Shown: positions 36,041 through 45,449, counted from the first letter of the stretch. The stretch is DNA of 64,000 nucleotides from Bifidobacterium panos (GCF_012932445.1 NZ_JAAIIJ010000015.1:35187-99186); one strand, 5' to 3'. The notes: generated from the letters alone by a model not told the origin. Translations and numbers: made by a program.

Positions 36041-36078
36041 CATTGGCAATACAACTTGACATTGGCAATACAACTTGA
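36041..36078 (+). repeat. Tandem 19-bp repeat in the glmM promoter region
   Basis: CATTGGCAATACAACTTGA occurs twice head to tail (36041-36059, 36060-36078). The junction creates TTGACA (36056-36061), a perfect -35 box, 17 bp before GATAGC at 36079-36084, a weak -10 candidate. Translation of glmM starts at 36100. Confidence 0.6.
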
Positions 36079-36099
36079 GATAGCGAGGCGTTCAGACTT

Positions 36100-37485
36100 A
36101 TGCCACGTATGTTCGGAACCGACGGTGTCCGCGGATTGGCGAATAGGGACTTAACCGCGCAGTTGGCGCTCGATTTGGGAGACGCCGCCGTGCGCGTGCT
36201 GGGGGACAGTCGCACGAAAGACGATCAGCCCGAGGGGCGTCGCCGTGCGCTGGTGGGGCGAGACACCCGCGTGTCCGGCGATTTCCTGGCTTCGGCGTTG
36301 GCCGCCGGCATGAGCGCGGGCGGGTTCGATGTGATCGACGCGGGCATCATTCCCACTCCCGGCGTTGCATATCTGACCTCCGTGCTCAACGTGGAGATGG
36401 GCGCGGTGATTTCCGCTTCCCACAATCCCATGCCCGACAACGGCATCAAGTTCTTCGCTCGCGGCGGTTTCAAACTGCCGGACGCGAAGGAGGATGAGAT
36501 TGAAACCGTGCTCGGGGGCGATTGGGAGCGCCCGACTGGCGCGGGTGTGGGGCGCGTGAGCCACGACACCGTGACGGCCACCAATCTGTACATCGACCAT
36601 CTGGTGTCGTCGATCGCCCCGCTCGATGCCGACAAAACGCAGTCCACGCCGTTGAAAGGCTTGAAAATCGTGGCCGATTGCGCCAATGGTGCCACATCCG
36701 TGGTGGCTCCCGAAGCGTTGCGTCGCGCCGGTGCGGACGTGATCGTGATCAACGCCTCGCCGGACGGATACAACATCAACAAGAACGCCGGCTCCACGCA
36801 CCCCGAGCAGTTGCAGGCCATGGTCAAGGCCTCCGATGCCGCGATGGGCGTGGCCTTCGACGGCGATGCCGACCGGTGTTTGGCGGTGGACGAGGACGGC
36901 AACATGGTCAACGGCGATCAGATCATGGGCATTCTGGCGCGCGCCAAGCAGCGCGAAGGCAAGCTCGCCCACAACACGCTCGTCGTCACCGTGATGAGCA
37001 ATCTCGGCCTGAAACTCGCCCTGAAAGACATGGGCATCACCGCCGTGCAGACAAGCGTGGGCGACCGCTACGTGCTTGAGGAGATGCTCAAGGGCGGCTA
37101 TTCGCTTGGCGGCGAGCAGTCCGGGCATGTGATCAACCGCGAATTCGCCACCACCGGCGACGGCACGCTGACGGCGCTGACCCTGTGCAACGAGGTGATG
37201 CGCTCGGGCAAGAGCCTGAAGGAACTCGCCGCCGACTTCCCGCAGTTGCCGCAGACGCTGGTCAATGTGCCGAACGTCGACAAGATGGCCGCCAAGACGA
37301 ACGCCGCCGTGCTGAAGGCCGTCGAAAAGGAAGAGGCGCTGTTGGGCGAGACGGGTCGCGTGCTGTTGCGCCCCTCCGGCACCGAGCCGCTGGTGCGCGT
37401 GATGGCCGAAGCCGCCACCCAGGAGCAGGCCGACGAAGTGTGCGACCGCCTGGCCAAAGTCGTCGCCAGCGAACTCGCGCTGTAG
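36100..37485 (+). CDS. glmM: Phosphoglucosamine mutase
   Basis: A 461-residue alpha-D-phosphohexomutase. The N-terminus MFGTDGVRGLANRDLT is diagnostic for GlmM. The phosphoserine loop is VISASHNPMPDNG (Ser107), the metal loop is FDGDADRC, the sugar loop is GGEQSGH, and the phosphate site is RPSGTEPLVRVM. It converts glucosamine-6-phosphate to glucosamine-1-phosphate for peptidoglycan precursor synthesis in the cytoplasm. Length is usual for the family. It is followed 20 bp later by def, probably co-transcribed. Confidence 0.96.
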   Translation: MPRMFGTDGVRGLANRDLTAQLALDLGDAAVRVLGDSRTKDDQPEGRRRALVGRDTRVSGDFLASALAAGMSAGGFDVIDAGIIPTPGVAYLTSVLNVEMGAVISASHNPMPDNGIKFFARGGFKLPDAKEDEIETVLGGDWERPTGAGVGRVSHDTVTATNLYIDHLVSSIAPLDADKTQSTPLKGLKIVADCANGATSVVAPEALRRAGADVIVINASPDGYNINKNAGSTHPEQLQAMVKASDAAMGVAFDGDADRCLAVDEDGNMVNGDQIMGILARAKQREGKLAHNTLVVTVMSNLGLKLALKDMGITAVQTSVGDRYVLEEMLKGGYSLGGEQSGHVINREFATTGDGTLTALTLCNEVMRSGKSLKELAADFPQLPQTLVNVPNVDKMAAKTNAAVLKAVEKEEALLGETGRVLLRPSGTEPLVRVMAEAATQEQADEVCDRLAKVVASELAL

Positions 37486-37505
37486 GGCACGCTGTAGGAG
37501 AGACA

Positions 37506-38159
37506 ATGTTCGCGCATAATTCCAAAGTCGATCTTGAACTGAACCGCGCTGTCGAACGGCTCATCAAAACCGGCGGCAAAGACAAACTCCTGCCCATCGT
37601 GCAGGCGGGCGAGCCGGTGCTGCGCCAACAGACGGCCCGATACACCGGCCAGCTGTCCAAGCGCACACTGTCCAAACTCATCGATGCCATGCACACCACC
37701 ATGCTCGAAGCGCCCGGCGTGGGGCTTGCGGCCACCCAAATCGGTCTCGGCCTCGCCTTGGCCGTGCTCGAAGACCACGTGCGCGACGACGCCGACGACC
37801 CGCGCGAAATCGCGGAGTTGCCGTTCCATGTCATCATCAACCCCTCCTACAAGCCCGTGGGCGATGAAACCCGCAGCTTCTACGAGGGATGCCTGAGCTT
37901 CGACGGCTATCAGGCCGTGCGCCGCCGCTGGCTCGACATCGAGGCCGAATGGGACGACGAAAGCGGCAAGCATCACAAGGAGCGCATGCACGGCTGGCCG
38001 GCGCGCATCTTCCAGCATGAGACCGACCACTTAAGCGGCGAACTCTACATCGACAAGGCCGAGATTCGATCCCTGGCCACCTACGAGAACCTCGAAGACT
38101 ACTGGTGCAACGATCCCGTCCCCACCGAGGCCGCCGCCGAACTCGGGTTCGACCTGTAG
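37506..38159 (+). CDS. def: Peptide deformylase
   Basis: A 217-residue metalloenzyme that removes the N-formyl group from new proteins. All three motifs are intact: GVGLAATQIG (71-80), EGCLSF with metal ligand Cys129, and QHETDHLSG with ligands His171 and His175 and catalytic Glu172. An N-terminal extension of about 30 residues is typical of actinobacterial forms. The ATG at 37506 has a TAGGAGAG ribosome site and lies 20 bp after glmM. Confidence 0.95.
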   Translation: MFAHNSKVDLELNRAVERLIKTGGKDKLLPIVQAGEPVLRQQTARYTGQLSKRTLSKLIDAMHTTMLEAPGVGLAATQIGLGLALAVLEDHVRDDADDPREIAELPFHVIINPSYKPVGDETRSFYEGCLSFDGYQAVRRRWLDIEAEWDDESGKHHKERMHGWPARIFQHETDHLSGELYIDKAEIRSLATYENLEDYWCNDPVPTEAAAELGFDL

Positions 38160-38231
38160 GGCGGTTGGGCGAAGCTGTCCGGTTGTGTATGGTGCAGATA
38201 GTCAACATGCAGTGAAAGGAACGTCAGGCGT

Positions 38232-39707
38232 ATGGGCTGGCAGGACGAAGCGAAGAACGACATCGAACAGTGGAAACTTGTCATGCCCAAGGACGCCGAT
38301 AACAACCCCATCGACTGGGATTGGGTGCGCGGGCTGGACTTGGCCGGCGGCATCGGCTCGCTCGCATCGGCTGTGACGACTGCCGAGGCGAGCCACCCGC
38401 AATCCGCGCCGGGTGATCCCGCCGCGCTCACCCCGCAGCAACTCCACGACGCCCTCAAAGCCGATTACGCCACCCGCGAGCGGCTTGAAGCCATCATCGC
38501 CCAGTGCAACACCGCATTCATGATGGACTTCGACCGTCTCGTCGATTCATATCGCCTCCCGCGCGCGCTCGCCTATGCGAACCGCCGCCTGAACGACGAA
38601 ATCAGCCTGTTGATCGACGAAGGTCAGGCGCGGGGTTTGTGGAACGTGACGTACAAGCGCCAGGGCAAGGGGACGGCCGCCGTGCTCAGCGCACCGCGGG
38701 GTGCTGCTTCTCGCGCCAACCCCGACCAAGGCACGCTGGATGTCGATTCGGATGCCGGCTTGGATGCCTTGGCCAGTGTGAACCTCGACGATCTCAAAGA
38801 CCGCACCGCCCAGATTCTCGTCGCGCGCGCCGAACGCCGCAAAACCGAGCGTCGTCAGCGCCACGACACCGAGAACCTTGTGGCGCGGGCGAATCTTTCC
38901 GGTGCCACCGCGCCCGGCTCCGAGCGGTCGCGTCAACCGGCGGGCGAGGCGGACGGCCCCAAGGCCGATTGGCGCAGCGTCTACCTGCCCGGCCGCGATA
39001 TCGACACCGTCATGGGCATCGACATCGAAACCAGCGGCACCGACCCGGCGCGCGTCTACATCATCGATGTGGGGTTTGAATATATGAACATGGCCTCGCC
39101 CAAGCCGGCCAACGCGCCCGCGAGTTGCGGCTACGAACAGTCGGATTACGAGCCCGGCGACGCTTACGGCCAGTCGCGCCTGAGCTTCGGCGTGCCCGAG
39201 GCGAACGCCCGCCACGGCAACCCGTTCATCCTCGACCTGACGGGCATCGACGTGCGCGAACGCGGGCCGCGCAGCGGTTTGAAGCCGTTCGACGAGTGGG
39301 CGGAGGCTCAGTCCGGTTTGCTGCAACGCTTGGTGCGCCAGCCGTATGTGGCGCATAATGCCGCTTTCGAGCACGGCTTCTTCATGCTCAACGTGGCCGG
39401 ATATGCGGAGGCATATCGCGCCGGCAACATCACCATCGTGGACACCATGCCGATGAGCCGCCAGTGGGATTCGGGCTCGAAGTCGAGCGCGGCGCACCCC
39501 TTCGGTGACAATACGCTTGACGCCTACGCCAAGCGGCAGGGCGCGTTGGCGCCGTCCCAGTCCGAGCGGCACCTGGGGCTGGAGGACGCGCATATCATGC
39601 TGGTGGCGATGAAGCATCACCTGCACACGTTGCGCGAAGAAGGCCGCGGCCCCTGGGGTCCGTCCGGTCAGCCGGGCGTCGGCGGCAAACGCTGCGGGCG
39701 GCGATAA
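38232..39707 (+). CDS. DEDD-family 3'-5' exonuclease domain protein
   Basis: A 491-residue protein with two parts. The first 240 residues are helical, low in recognisable motifs, and end in a basic stretch. The C-terminal part is a DnaQ-like exonuclease: motif I GIDIETSGTDPA (about 262), motif II YVAHNAAFEHGFF (about 374) and motif III HLGLEDAH (about 447). Motif II has Glu where Asp is normal, so activity is uncertain. It could act in DNA or RNA trimming; the N-terminal extension has no function I can name. AAAGGA upstream supports the start. Confidence 0.8.
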   Translation: MGWQDEAKNDIEQWKLVMPKDADNNPIDWDWVRGLDLAGGIGSLASAVTTAEASHPQSAPGDPAALTPQQLHDALKADYATRERLEAIIAQCNTAFMMDFDRLVDSYRLPRALAYANRRLNDEISLLIDEGQARGLWNVTYKRQGKGTAAVLSAPRGAASRANPDQGTLDVDSDAGLDALASVNLDDLKDRTAQILVARAERRKTERRQRHDTENLVARANLSGATAPGSERSRQPAGEADGPKADWRSVYLPGRDIDTVMGIDIETSGTDPARVYIIDVGFEYMNMASPKPANAPASCGYEQSDYEPGDAYGQSRLSFGVPEANARHGNPFILDLTGIDVRERGPRSGLKPFDEWAEAQSGLLQRLVRQPYVAHNAAFEHGFFMLNVAGYAEAYRAGNITIVDTMPMSRQWDSGSKSSAAHPFGDNTLDAYAKRQGALAPSQSERHLGLEDAHIMLVAMKHHLHTLREEGRGPWGPSGQPGVGGKRCGRR

Positions 39708-39754
39708 CCACTTGGCGCCCGCTGCAGACAACCGACCGGCGTACCATAAGTCCC

Positions 39755-40924
39755 ATGAGAGAACAGAGCCGGGAGAAAACAACCGACCGCCCATTGGTGA
39801 TCGCCCTGGTGGTGGACACCGTGGGCAATCAAGGCAATGGCACCTCGAACTCGGCGTTGCAGTGGGCCGCCGAGCTGCGCAGGCAAGGTCACACGGTGCG
39901 GCTGGTGGGCATCGGTTCCGCCGAATACCCGGCGCGCGTGCGCAGGGTGCCGCTCGTCTCGTGGGTGGCGGCCAAACAGCAGATGCAATTCGCCGAGCCC
40001 AGCGACACGCTGTTTCGCAAGGCCTTCGAGGGTGCGGACGTGGTGCATATCTACACGCCGTTCGCGTTCGGGCGGCGTGCGGCTCATGTTGCGCGAACGA
40101 TGGGCGTCCCCGTCACCGCCGGCTACCATGTGCAGCCCGAAAATGTGCTGTATTCGGCAGGTCCCCTGCGTCTCATTCCGGGTGCGCAACGTTTCATCTA
40201 CTGGCTGTTCAACAGGTGGCTGTATCACGACATCGCGCATATCCACACGCCCACCGAAATGACGGCCAGCCTGTTGCGCGAGCATGGGTATCGGGCGAAA
40301 CTGCACGTCATCTCGAACGGCTACGCGCCGCGGTTCACCGCCCGCGAGACTTCCGAGCCTCAAGCCGATGTTCAAGCCGAACCGCACGTGCCGTTCCGCA
40401 TCATCGCCTCTGGCAGGCTCGCCCACGAGAAGGATCACATCACGCTGATCAAGGCCGTTGCGATGAGCCGCCACGCCGGCGATATCCAGCTGATCATCGC
40501 GGGCACCGGCCCGCTGAAGCGCTATCTGACGTTCCGCGCGAACCGTCTGCTCGCTCGCAAGGCCGATATCGGTTTCCATCCCAATGCCGAGATGCCGGAG
40601 TTGCTGCGTTCGTGCGATTTGTTCGTGCACTGTTCCATCGCCGACATCGAATCGATCAGCGTCATCGAAGCGATGGCGTGCGGCCTGGTGCCGGTGATCG
40701 CCACCTCGGAGCTATCCGCCGCCAGCCAGTTCGCGCTGTTGGACGAGTCGCTGTTCGGCGTGCGCGATGTCGCAATGCTCGCCCGCCGCATCGATTGGTG
40801 GATTGACCACCCGTGCGAACTCGCCGAATGGGGTGCCCGCTATGCGGCCCACACCCGTGAGCACTATTCCGTTGCCTCCTCTGTCCGCCAATTCGTCCAA
40901 ATGGAGCGCGAAGCCGCATCTTGA
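39755..40924 (+). CDS. Glycosyltransferase, GT4-like
   Basis: A 389-residue GT-B glycosyltransferase. N-terminal Rossmann domain with VVDTVGNQGNGTSN and VHIYTPFAFGRRAAH; C-terminal nucleotide-sugar domain with ASGRLAHEKDHITLI and the EX7E-like segment DIESISVIEAMACGLVPV. These are features of GT4 retaining enzymes such as lipid alpha-glucosyl/mannosyltransferases. No membrane segment; probably acts at the inner membrane face on a lipid or other acceptor. It stands alone, ending 24 bp before the convergent coaX end. Confidence 0.88.
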   Translation: MREQSREKTTDRPLVIALVVDTVGNQGNGTSNSALQWAAELRRQGHTVRLVGIGSAEYPARVRRVPLVSWVAAKQQMQFAEPSDTLFRKAFEGADVVHIYTPFAFGRRAAHVARTMGVPVTAGYHVQPENVLYSAGPLRLIPGAQRFIYWLFNRWLYHDIAHIHTPTEMTASLLREHGYRAKLHVISNGYAPRFTARETSEPQADVQAEPHVPFRIIASGRLAHEKDHITLIKAVAMSRHAGDIQLIIAGTGPLKRYLTFRANRLLARKADIGFHPNAEMPELLRSCDLFVHCSIADIESISVIEAMACGLVPVIATSELSAASQFALLDESLFGVRDVAMLARRIDWWIDHPCELAEWGARYAAHTREHYSVASSVRQFVQMEREAAS

Positions 40925-40948
40925 AACAGGCATAAACGAGTCGGGGAC

Positions 40949-41716
40949 TTAGCGCGTGTTGCGGGCGTAGATGGCGGCCATGCCTTTGAAGATGAGGTCG
41001 GGGTCGTAGATGTCGATTTCGTCGGTGTCATCCGCGAAGATGCGCCCCAACCCGCCGGTGGCGATCACTTGGAACGGTTCGTCGATTTCCTCCCTGAACT
41101 GGCGGATCGAACGCTCCAAACCGCCCAGGAAAGTGTAATACAGCCCCGCCTGCATGGCCGTGCGCGTGTTCGTCGCCAGAATGGAATCAGGCTTGACGAT
41201 CTCCACTTCCGGCAACTGGGCGGTCTGCCCCCACAAAGCCTCCGCGCCCGTGCGAATGCCGGTGGTGATGTATCCCGAACGAATTGTGCCCGCGCCATCC
41301 ACGTAATTGAACGTGGTGGCCGTGCCGAAATCCGCCACCAGCACCGGCCCGCCGTAAGTGTGATAGGCGCCCGCGCAATCGGCCAGGCAATCCGAGCCGA
41401 GCGTTTTGGGATCGTCGATACGCACGTTGATGCCGGTTTTGACGCCGGGACCGACCACCATCGGCTCCAGCCCCAAAAACTTGATGATTGACGCGCGGAA
41501 CGAATGCATGACCTTCGGCACCACCGAGCAGACGATCACATCGTCCACGTCGTCGATTGCGTAATGGCTCAAAGCCAGAAACTGTGTGAGCATCAGCCCG
41601 TATTCGTCCGAGGTGTGCGCCGCCTTGGTGGTGATGCGGTATGAACCGACGATGCGCTCGCCTTCGAGCAATCCGATGATAATGTTCGTGTTCCCGATAT
41701 CGACGGCCATCAGCAT
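40949..41716 (-). CDS. coaX: Type III pantothenate kinase
   Basis: A 255-residue kinase of the CoaX class, first step of coenzyme A synthesis. Phosphate loop AVDIGNTNIIIGL at the N-terminus, pantothenate region GPGVKTGINV, and the second nucleotide motif VADFGTATTFNYV. The usual GADR motif reads GSDCLADC, a known kind of actinobacterial variation. GAGGGG precedes the ATG at 41716; an ATG two codons later is possible. Confidence 0.93.
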   Translation of the reverse strand: MLMAVDIGNTNIIIGLLEGERIVGSYRITTKAAHTSDEYGLMLTQFLALSHYAIDDVDDVIVCSVVPKVMHSFRASIIKFLGLEPMVVGPGVKTGINVRIDDPKTLGSDCLADCAGAYHTYGGPVLVADFGTATTFNYVDGAGTIRSGYITTGIRTGAEALWGQTAQLPEVEIVKPDSILATNTRTAMQAGLYYTFLGGLERSIRQFREEIDEPFQVIATGGLGRIFADDTDEIDIYDPDLIFKGMAAIYARNTR

Positions 41717-41741
41717 GGTTCCAGCCCCTCTTCACGCGCTT

Positions 41742-41862
41742 GCTTGCAATCTTGTTTTCTTGTTTTCCTGCTTTCTTGTAATCCTACAATCATGCTTTCA
41801 GACAATCACGCAATCTTGCAATCACGCTCCCTAATAGTCGTGCAATCTTAACACTCATGCTT
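41742..41862. repeat. Degenerate octamer repeat tract
   Basis: Between coaX and the hydrolase gene lies a tract made of variants of CAATCTTG, CAATCACG, TTTTCTTG and CATGCTTTCA repeated with small changes. No hairpin or gene is evident. It precedes coaX, so it could hold its promoter; the repeats look like slipped-strand amplification. Confidence 0.5.
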
Positions 41863-41867
41863 TCATC

Positions 41868-43361
41868 TCAACGGCTCATGCGCCCCTCGTAATACTTCGT
41901 CTCCTTCAGCGTGCCGGCAATGGTCTGCTTGAAATGCTCCTCATGCGACTGCACGGATGGCGACCCCAAGTCGGAGGCATTCTGATAAGCGGCCTGATGG
42001 TATTTCAGCCAGTGGCTGAGCTCGTAGTTTTCGGAAGAGCCCTGCACGGGCGCGGCCTCATAGGTCGGCGTGCTGGATTCCTCTGTTTCATCGGGGCCAG
42101 AGGAGACGGTGCCGCGCACGGTGAGCCAGTTTTCGGTGGAGGGGTTCTGCGTGCCGTCGAGCGCCGCCACCAGCTCGTCCTCGATTTCGATGCTGGTCAC
42201 CCAGGTCTTGGAGGGAATCGGATGGTTGGCCACGGGGGAGCCAGCCGTCACCACATGCTGAATGTTGTATTGCTCCGACTGGTCGGCCGCAATCTCGGCC
42301 GCCACAATGCCGCCCTGCGAATGCCCGATAAGAGCCACCGGCTCGTCGGAGGAGATGCCCGCCTGCTTCATCGCCTCGACCACCATGCGCGCGCTGTCGG
42401 CTTTCTTGCGTTGCTCGGCGTCGCCACTCATCAGCTCCACGTTCTGCTCCCAGTCGAACGGCGAATCGCTTTGCCCATCCGTGCCGGGGATGGTGACCAG
42501 CCACGCATTCGTCCCGTCGTCCCGCTCATAACGCTGTATCGCGATGGTGGCGTAGTTCAACCCGGAGTTGAGCTCGATGGTACCGAGCCGTTCCTCACCC
42601 AGCCGCCGCAGATTCTCCAACGACTGCGCAACCGAGGTGGACGAACCCACCACTTCCGTTTTCGATTCGACTTGCCGCACGGTGAGCTTGTTGCCTTGAG
42701 TGGCGTTTTTCACCGGCCCCGACACGCCGCTGATGTTGCCCGCCGCCTTGTTCACCTCGTCGGTGCGCAGCGCGCCCAGGCCAAGCGGCAGCCCCGACAG
42801 CAGCGAGCCGATGCCCGACATATACCCTTCCTGAAACGGCGCCGTCGCCCGTGAGGCGGCGGCCGGGTTCACCTTGCCTTCTTGCATCCAACTGCCAATC
42901 AGACCGCCCACGGCCACCGACCCCAAGAACAGCGTCGCCCAGCCGGGTTTGAACTGCGTGGCGGCCTGCGCCACTTCGTTGAATATTTTGCGGCTGCGCA
43001 ATTCCGCCTCGCTGTACAGGCCATGCGCGCGAACGAGCAGATCGGACAGGTCGCTAATCTGATTTCCCACGCTTTCGCATGATGCCGCCCTGTCGTTGCA
43101 TGTGGTGACCAGCTGATCGTAGGGGAGCGTGACGTGTTCGCCGCTCGTCGAATAGGGGAGTCCCGACTGCAACTTGGGGCAGGACGGCACGCTCAAACGG
43201 CTCTGTTCCAAGTCGGATACGGACTGCTGCCACAGCTTGCCGCGTGCGCGCAAGGCTCTCCCGATGTCGTTGAGCGTATTGACGGCGGCGCGGTATTCCT
43301 CTTGCGTGGCGGGAGACGACTGCTTGCCGCCGTAGACGTGTGCGGTTACTTGCCAACTCAT
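41868..43361 (-). CDS. GHSQG alpha/beta hydrolase with WXG-like N-terminus
   Basis: A 497-residue protein. The first 130 residues are helical and start MSWQVTAHVYGG, resembling the helical leader found on proteins linked to WXG100-type secretion. A short hydrophobic stretch (WATLFLGSVAVGGLIGSWM, 141-159) could insert in membrane. The C-terminal half is a lipase-like hydrolase: DGTNAWLVTIPGTDG, then the elbow GHSQGG (Ser348), and a late His. Start codon overlaps the WXG-motif gene by 4 bp. It may be an exported lipase/esterase or toxin whose partner is that small protein; export is inferred. Confidence 0.68.
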   Translation of the reverse strand: MSWQVTAHVYGGKQSSPATQEEYRAAVNTLNDIGRALRARGKLWQQSVSDLEQSRLSVPSCPKLQSGLPYSTSGEHVTLPYDQLVTTCNDRAASCESVGNQISDLSDLLVRAHGLYSEAELRSRKIFNEVAQAATQFKPGWATLFLGSVAVGGLIGSWMQEGKVNPAAASRATAPFQEGYMSGIGSLLSGLPLGLGALRTDEVNKAAGNISGVSGPVKNATQGNKLTVRQVESKTEVVGSSTSVAQSLENLRRLGEERLGTIELNSGLNYATIAIQRYERDDGTNAWLVTIPGTDGQSDSPFDWEQNVELMSGDAEQRKKADSARMVVEAMKQAGISSDEPVALIGHSQGGIVAAEIAADQSEQYNIQHVVTAGSPVANHPIPSKTWVTSIEIEDELVAALDGTQNPSTENWLTVRGTVSSGPDETEESSTPTYEAAPVQGSSENYELSHWLKYHQAAYQNASDLGSPSVQSHEEHFKQTIAGTLKETKYYEGRMSR

Positions 43362-43711
43362 GATGCGCCTCCTTGCGCCAGTCGCGCGGCGGTCGTCGCG
43401 TCGCAGTCATAGGCGTCCATTGCCGCCGCGAAGGTTTGCAAACGCTTGCGGTACATGTCCGCCGCGTTGCCGCTCCAATCGATTTGCTGCGCTTGTGCCA
43501 GTGAGGTACGCGCGATGTTGTTCAGATCCTTGTCACTGCGCGCCAGTGCGGTGATGGCGACGCGGTCGTTTTCCACGACGGTGTGGCACGCGCAAGCGCT
43601 GTAGCTCCCGGTGTCGCAGGTCAAAGCGCTCCCGCCGCTGGCGTTCTGCGGTATGAAAAGCCGTATGCGGCTTCGTGTTTGTAATAGTGATGTAGTGTTC
43701 ATACCTTTCAT
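43358..43711 (-). CDS. WXG100-like small protein
   Basis: A 117-residue helical protein with a central D-W-S-G turn (Trp79-x-Gly81 in QQIDWSGNAADMYRKRL) between two helices, the hallmark of WXG100/ESAT-6 proteins, plus an extra N-terminal segment with Cys residues (CDTGSYSACACH). It overlaps the following hydrolase by ATGA, so the two are translated together. In other bacteria such pairs are toxin or enzyme plus helical export partner. Either ATG at 43711 or ATG at 43702 may start it; neither has a convincing ribosome site. Function assigned by motif and neighbourhood only. Confidence 0.55.
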   Translation of the reverse strand: MKGMNTTSLLQTRSRIRLFIPQNASGGSALTCDTGSYSACACHTVVENDRVAITALARSDKDLNNIARTSLAQAQQIDWSGNAADMYRKRLQTFAAAMDAYDCDATTAARLAQGGAS

Positions 43712-43806
43712 TGAACGAAAGGCGGGTGGGACTTGTCCAGCCGAAACGGGGTATGTGGTCGAAGCCCTCCGCGTTCATCACATTTTCATCACATTTGTCT
43801 GTGGGC

Positions 43807-44424
43807 TCACCACGGTTTGGAGGTCTGGTTGTTCTTGGTATCGCTATTGTTCTCGTCGTTCTGTTCGGTCGAATCGGACGGGGTGGATTGCTGATTCGCC
43901 TTGAGCAGATCCTCGACCTGCTTCTTCTGCTCATCGCTTAAGGCTCCGCCACTCTTGGCATCGGCGTTCTCGCCGTTGTCGGAGGTGGTTTGCTCCCCAT
44001 TGCTTTGCGCAAGACCCTTCTGCTCGACTATCTGCTGTCGGGTTCGCTCGGAAAGCTGGCGGGAGACTTCCGCGTTCGTTTCGATGGATTGCCTGAGTTG
44101 GGGCAGCAGCAGGAAACCGAAGGTGCCGGCGTTTTGGAATTGCGCGTCCGTCTGTTGCTGGGCCGCGCTCAACGCGTCGAGATCCGCGTCCTCCTTGCTC
44201 GCGGAGGCGAGGTTCAAGTTCAATGCCGCCGTTGCCTGATTGAACCGCGTGGCGGCGAGCAGATTCCATCCGGTGACTGCCGCCATGCACAACGCCACCA
44301 CAGCCAGCACCACCAAGGTGATGCGCACGGCAAGCGAGGCGCGCGGGCGAACGCCTCCGCCATGCGCATTATCGCGGGCATTCCTGATGTTCCTGCCAAT
44401 AGGAGGATTATCCATAGCACTCAT
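43807..44424 (-). CDS. Membrane protein with acidic, disordered tail
   Basis: A 205-residue protein of unknown family. A basic, Gly/Arg-rich N-terminus leads to one membrane span (about 33-55), a helical segment (about 60-130) and a C-terminal tail rich in Asn, Asp, Gln and Ser. It starts with an ATGA overlap with the upstream vWA gene and has a perfect AGGAGG site. Its place last in the MoxR-vWA run suggests it belongs to that membrane complex. Confidence 0.65.
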   Translation of the reverse strand: MSAMDNPPIGRNIRNARDNAHGGGVRPRASLAVRITLVVLAVVALCMAAVTGWNLLAATRFNQATAALNLNLASASKEDADLDALSAAQQQTDAQFQNAGTFGFLLLPQLRQSIETNAEVSRQLSERTRQQIVEQKGLAQSNGEQTTSDNGENADAKSGGALSDEQKKQVEDLLKANQQSTPSDSTEQNDENNSDTKNNQTSKPW

Positions 44425-45449
44425 AGCAGCCTCCTGGACAATACAGCCCCCGCGCCAATCTCCCATGCGAGCAGCACTGTCAAGGCGATGGCCAGCGGCC
44501 AGATTACCGGGGTCAGACGGGTGCGCTGCTTGGTGGTGACGGTCACCTTCCACTTGTTCGACGCTTGGGCGGAACGCCCGTTCGCCAACGTGTCGCTTTG
44601 CGAAACGAACAGCGCAGTGCCGCCCATTTCGTCGGCGAGATCCTTGATGTTGTCCTCGTCCATTGCGGAAACGCCCGGCTGGCCGGTGTCGGGATCGGTG
44701 ACCCACTGCTCTTCGGTCGTCCCGTCTTTACCGGAAATGCCGTCCTGAATCAGCGGGATCTTGCCGCCCTTGGTGGAGCCGACACCCACCGCGAAAGCGT
44801 CGTTCAAGTAGCTGCGCAAGGTGGAGAAGGAACGCCGCGCCTTCGAAGATGTCTGCTCGCCATCGGTAATCAGATACAGCACGATGGCATGCTCGGGGTG
44901 CGCCTCTCGAATGGACTTGAGTGTGGTCACCAGCTGGTCGAGCGGCGCGTCCAAGGACGAGCCGGACGATACGCTTGTCGCCTCGGGCGTCAGGGTGCTC
45001 GCCCAATTGTTGATGGCCGCCTCGTCGGGCGTCAACGGCACATCCAGCGTGCCGGAAGCGCCGAAACGCAAAGCCGCAAAGCTTGAATCGGCATAGGCTT
45101 CAGTCAGGTCTTGCACCGCCTGCTTGGCCGCCTGCAATCGGGTAACCGTTTGCGCGGAACCATATTGCGCATCGGTGACGGCCATCGAGCCGGTGACATC
45201 CACGGCCACCACCACGTCGGTGTTGTTCACCGCGCGGCTCGTCGTCGCCGACGCCACGCTGGGAGTCAGTGCCATCGCGCCGATAATCAGGCAGATCAGC
45301 GTGCGCCGAACACATGACATCACGGTCTCGTCGCCGCCCTTGCCGCACGCATGGCGAACCACCGACACCACGGCGAACAGCAGCATGACGGCGGCAATCG
45401 CGCCGCCGGCCGGCCAACCCAGCGAGGGGGAGAGTGTGAATGAACTCAT
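44421..45449 (-). CDS. vWA-domain membrane protein (BatB-like)
   Basis: A 342-residue protein with two N-terminal hydrophobic segments (about 14-33 and 48-66), an extracytoplasmic vWA domain with the metal motif VAVDVTGSM (Asp84), and a C-terminal membrane span. In MoxR-associated operons such vWA proteins are thought to be acted on by the AAA+ ATPase during metal insertion or complex assembly. Starts with a 4-bp overlap with the other vWA gene. Confidence 0.82.
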   Translation of the reverse strand: MSSFTLSPSLGWPAGGAIAAVMLLFAVVSVVRHACGKGGDETVMSCVRRTLICLIIGAMALTPSVASATTSRAVNNTDVVVAVDVTGSMAVTDAQYGSAQTVTRLQAAKQAVQDLTEAYADSSFAALRFGASGTLDVPLTPDEAAINNWASTLTPEATSVSSGSSLDAPLDQLVTTLKSIREAHPEHAIVLYLITDGEQTSSKARRSFSTLRSYLNDAFAVGVGSTKGGKIPLIQDGISGKDGTTEEQWVTDPDTGQPGVSAMDEDNIKDLADEMGGTALFVSQSDTLANGRSAQASNKWKVTVTTKQRTRLTPVIWPLAIALTVLLAWEIGAGAVLSRRLL

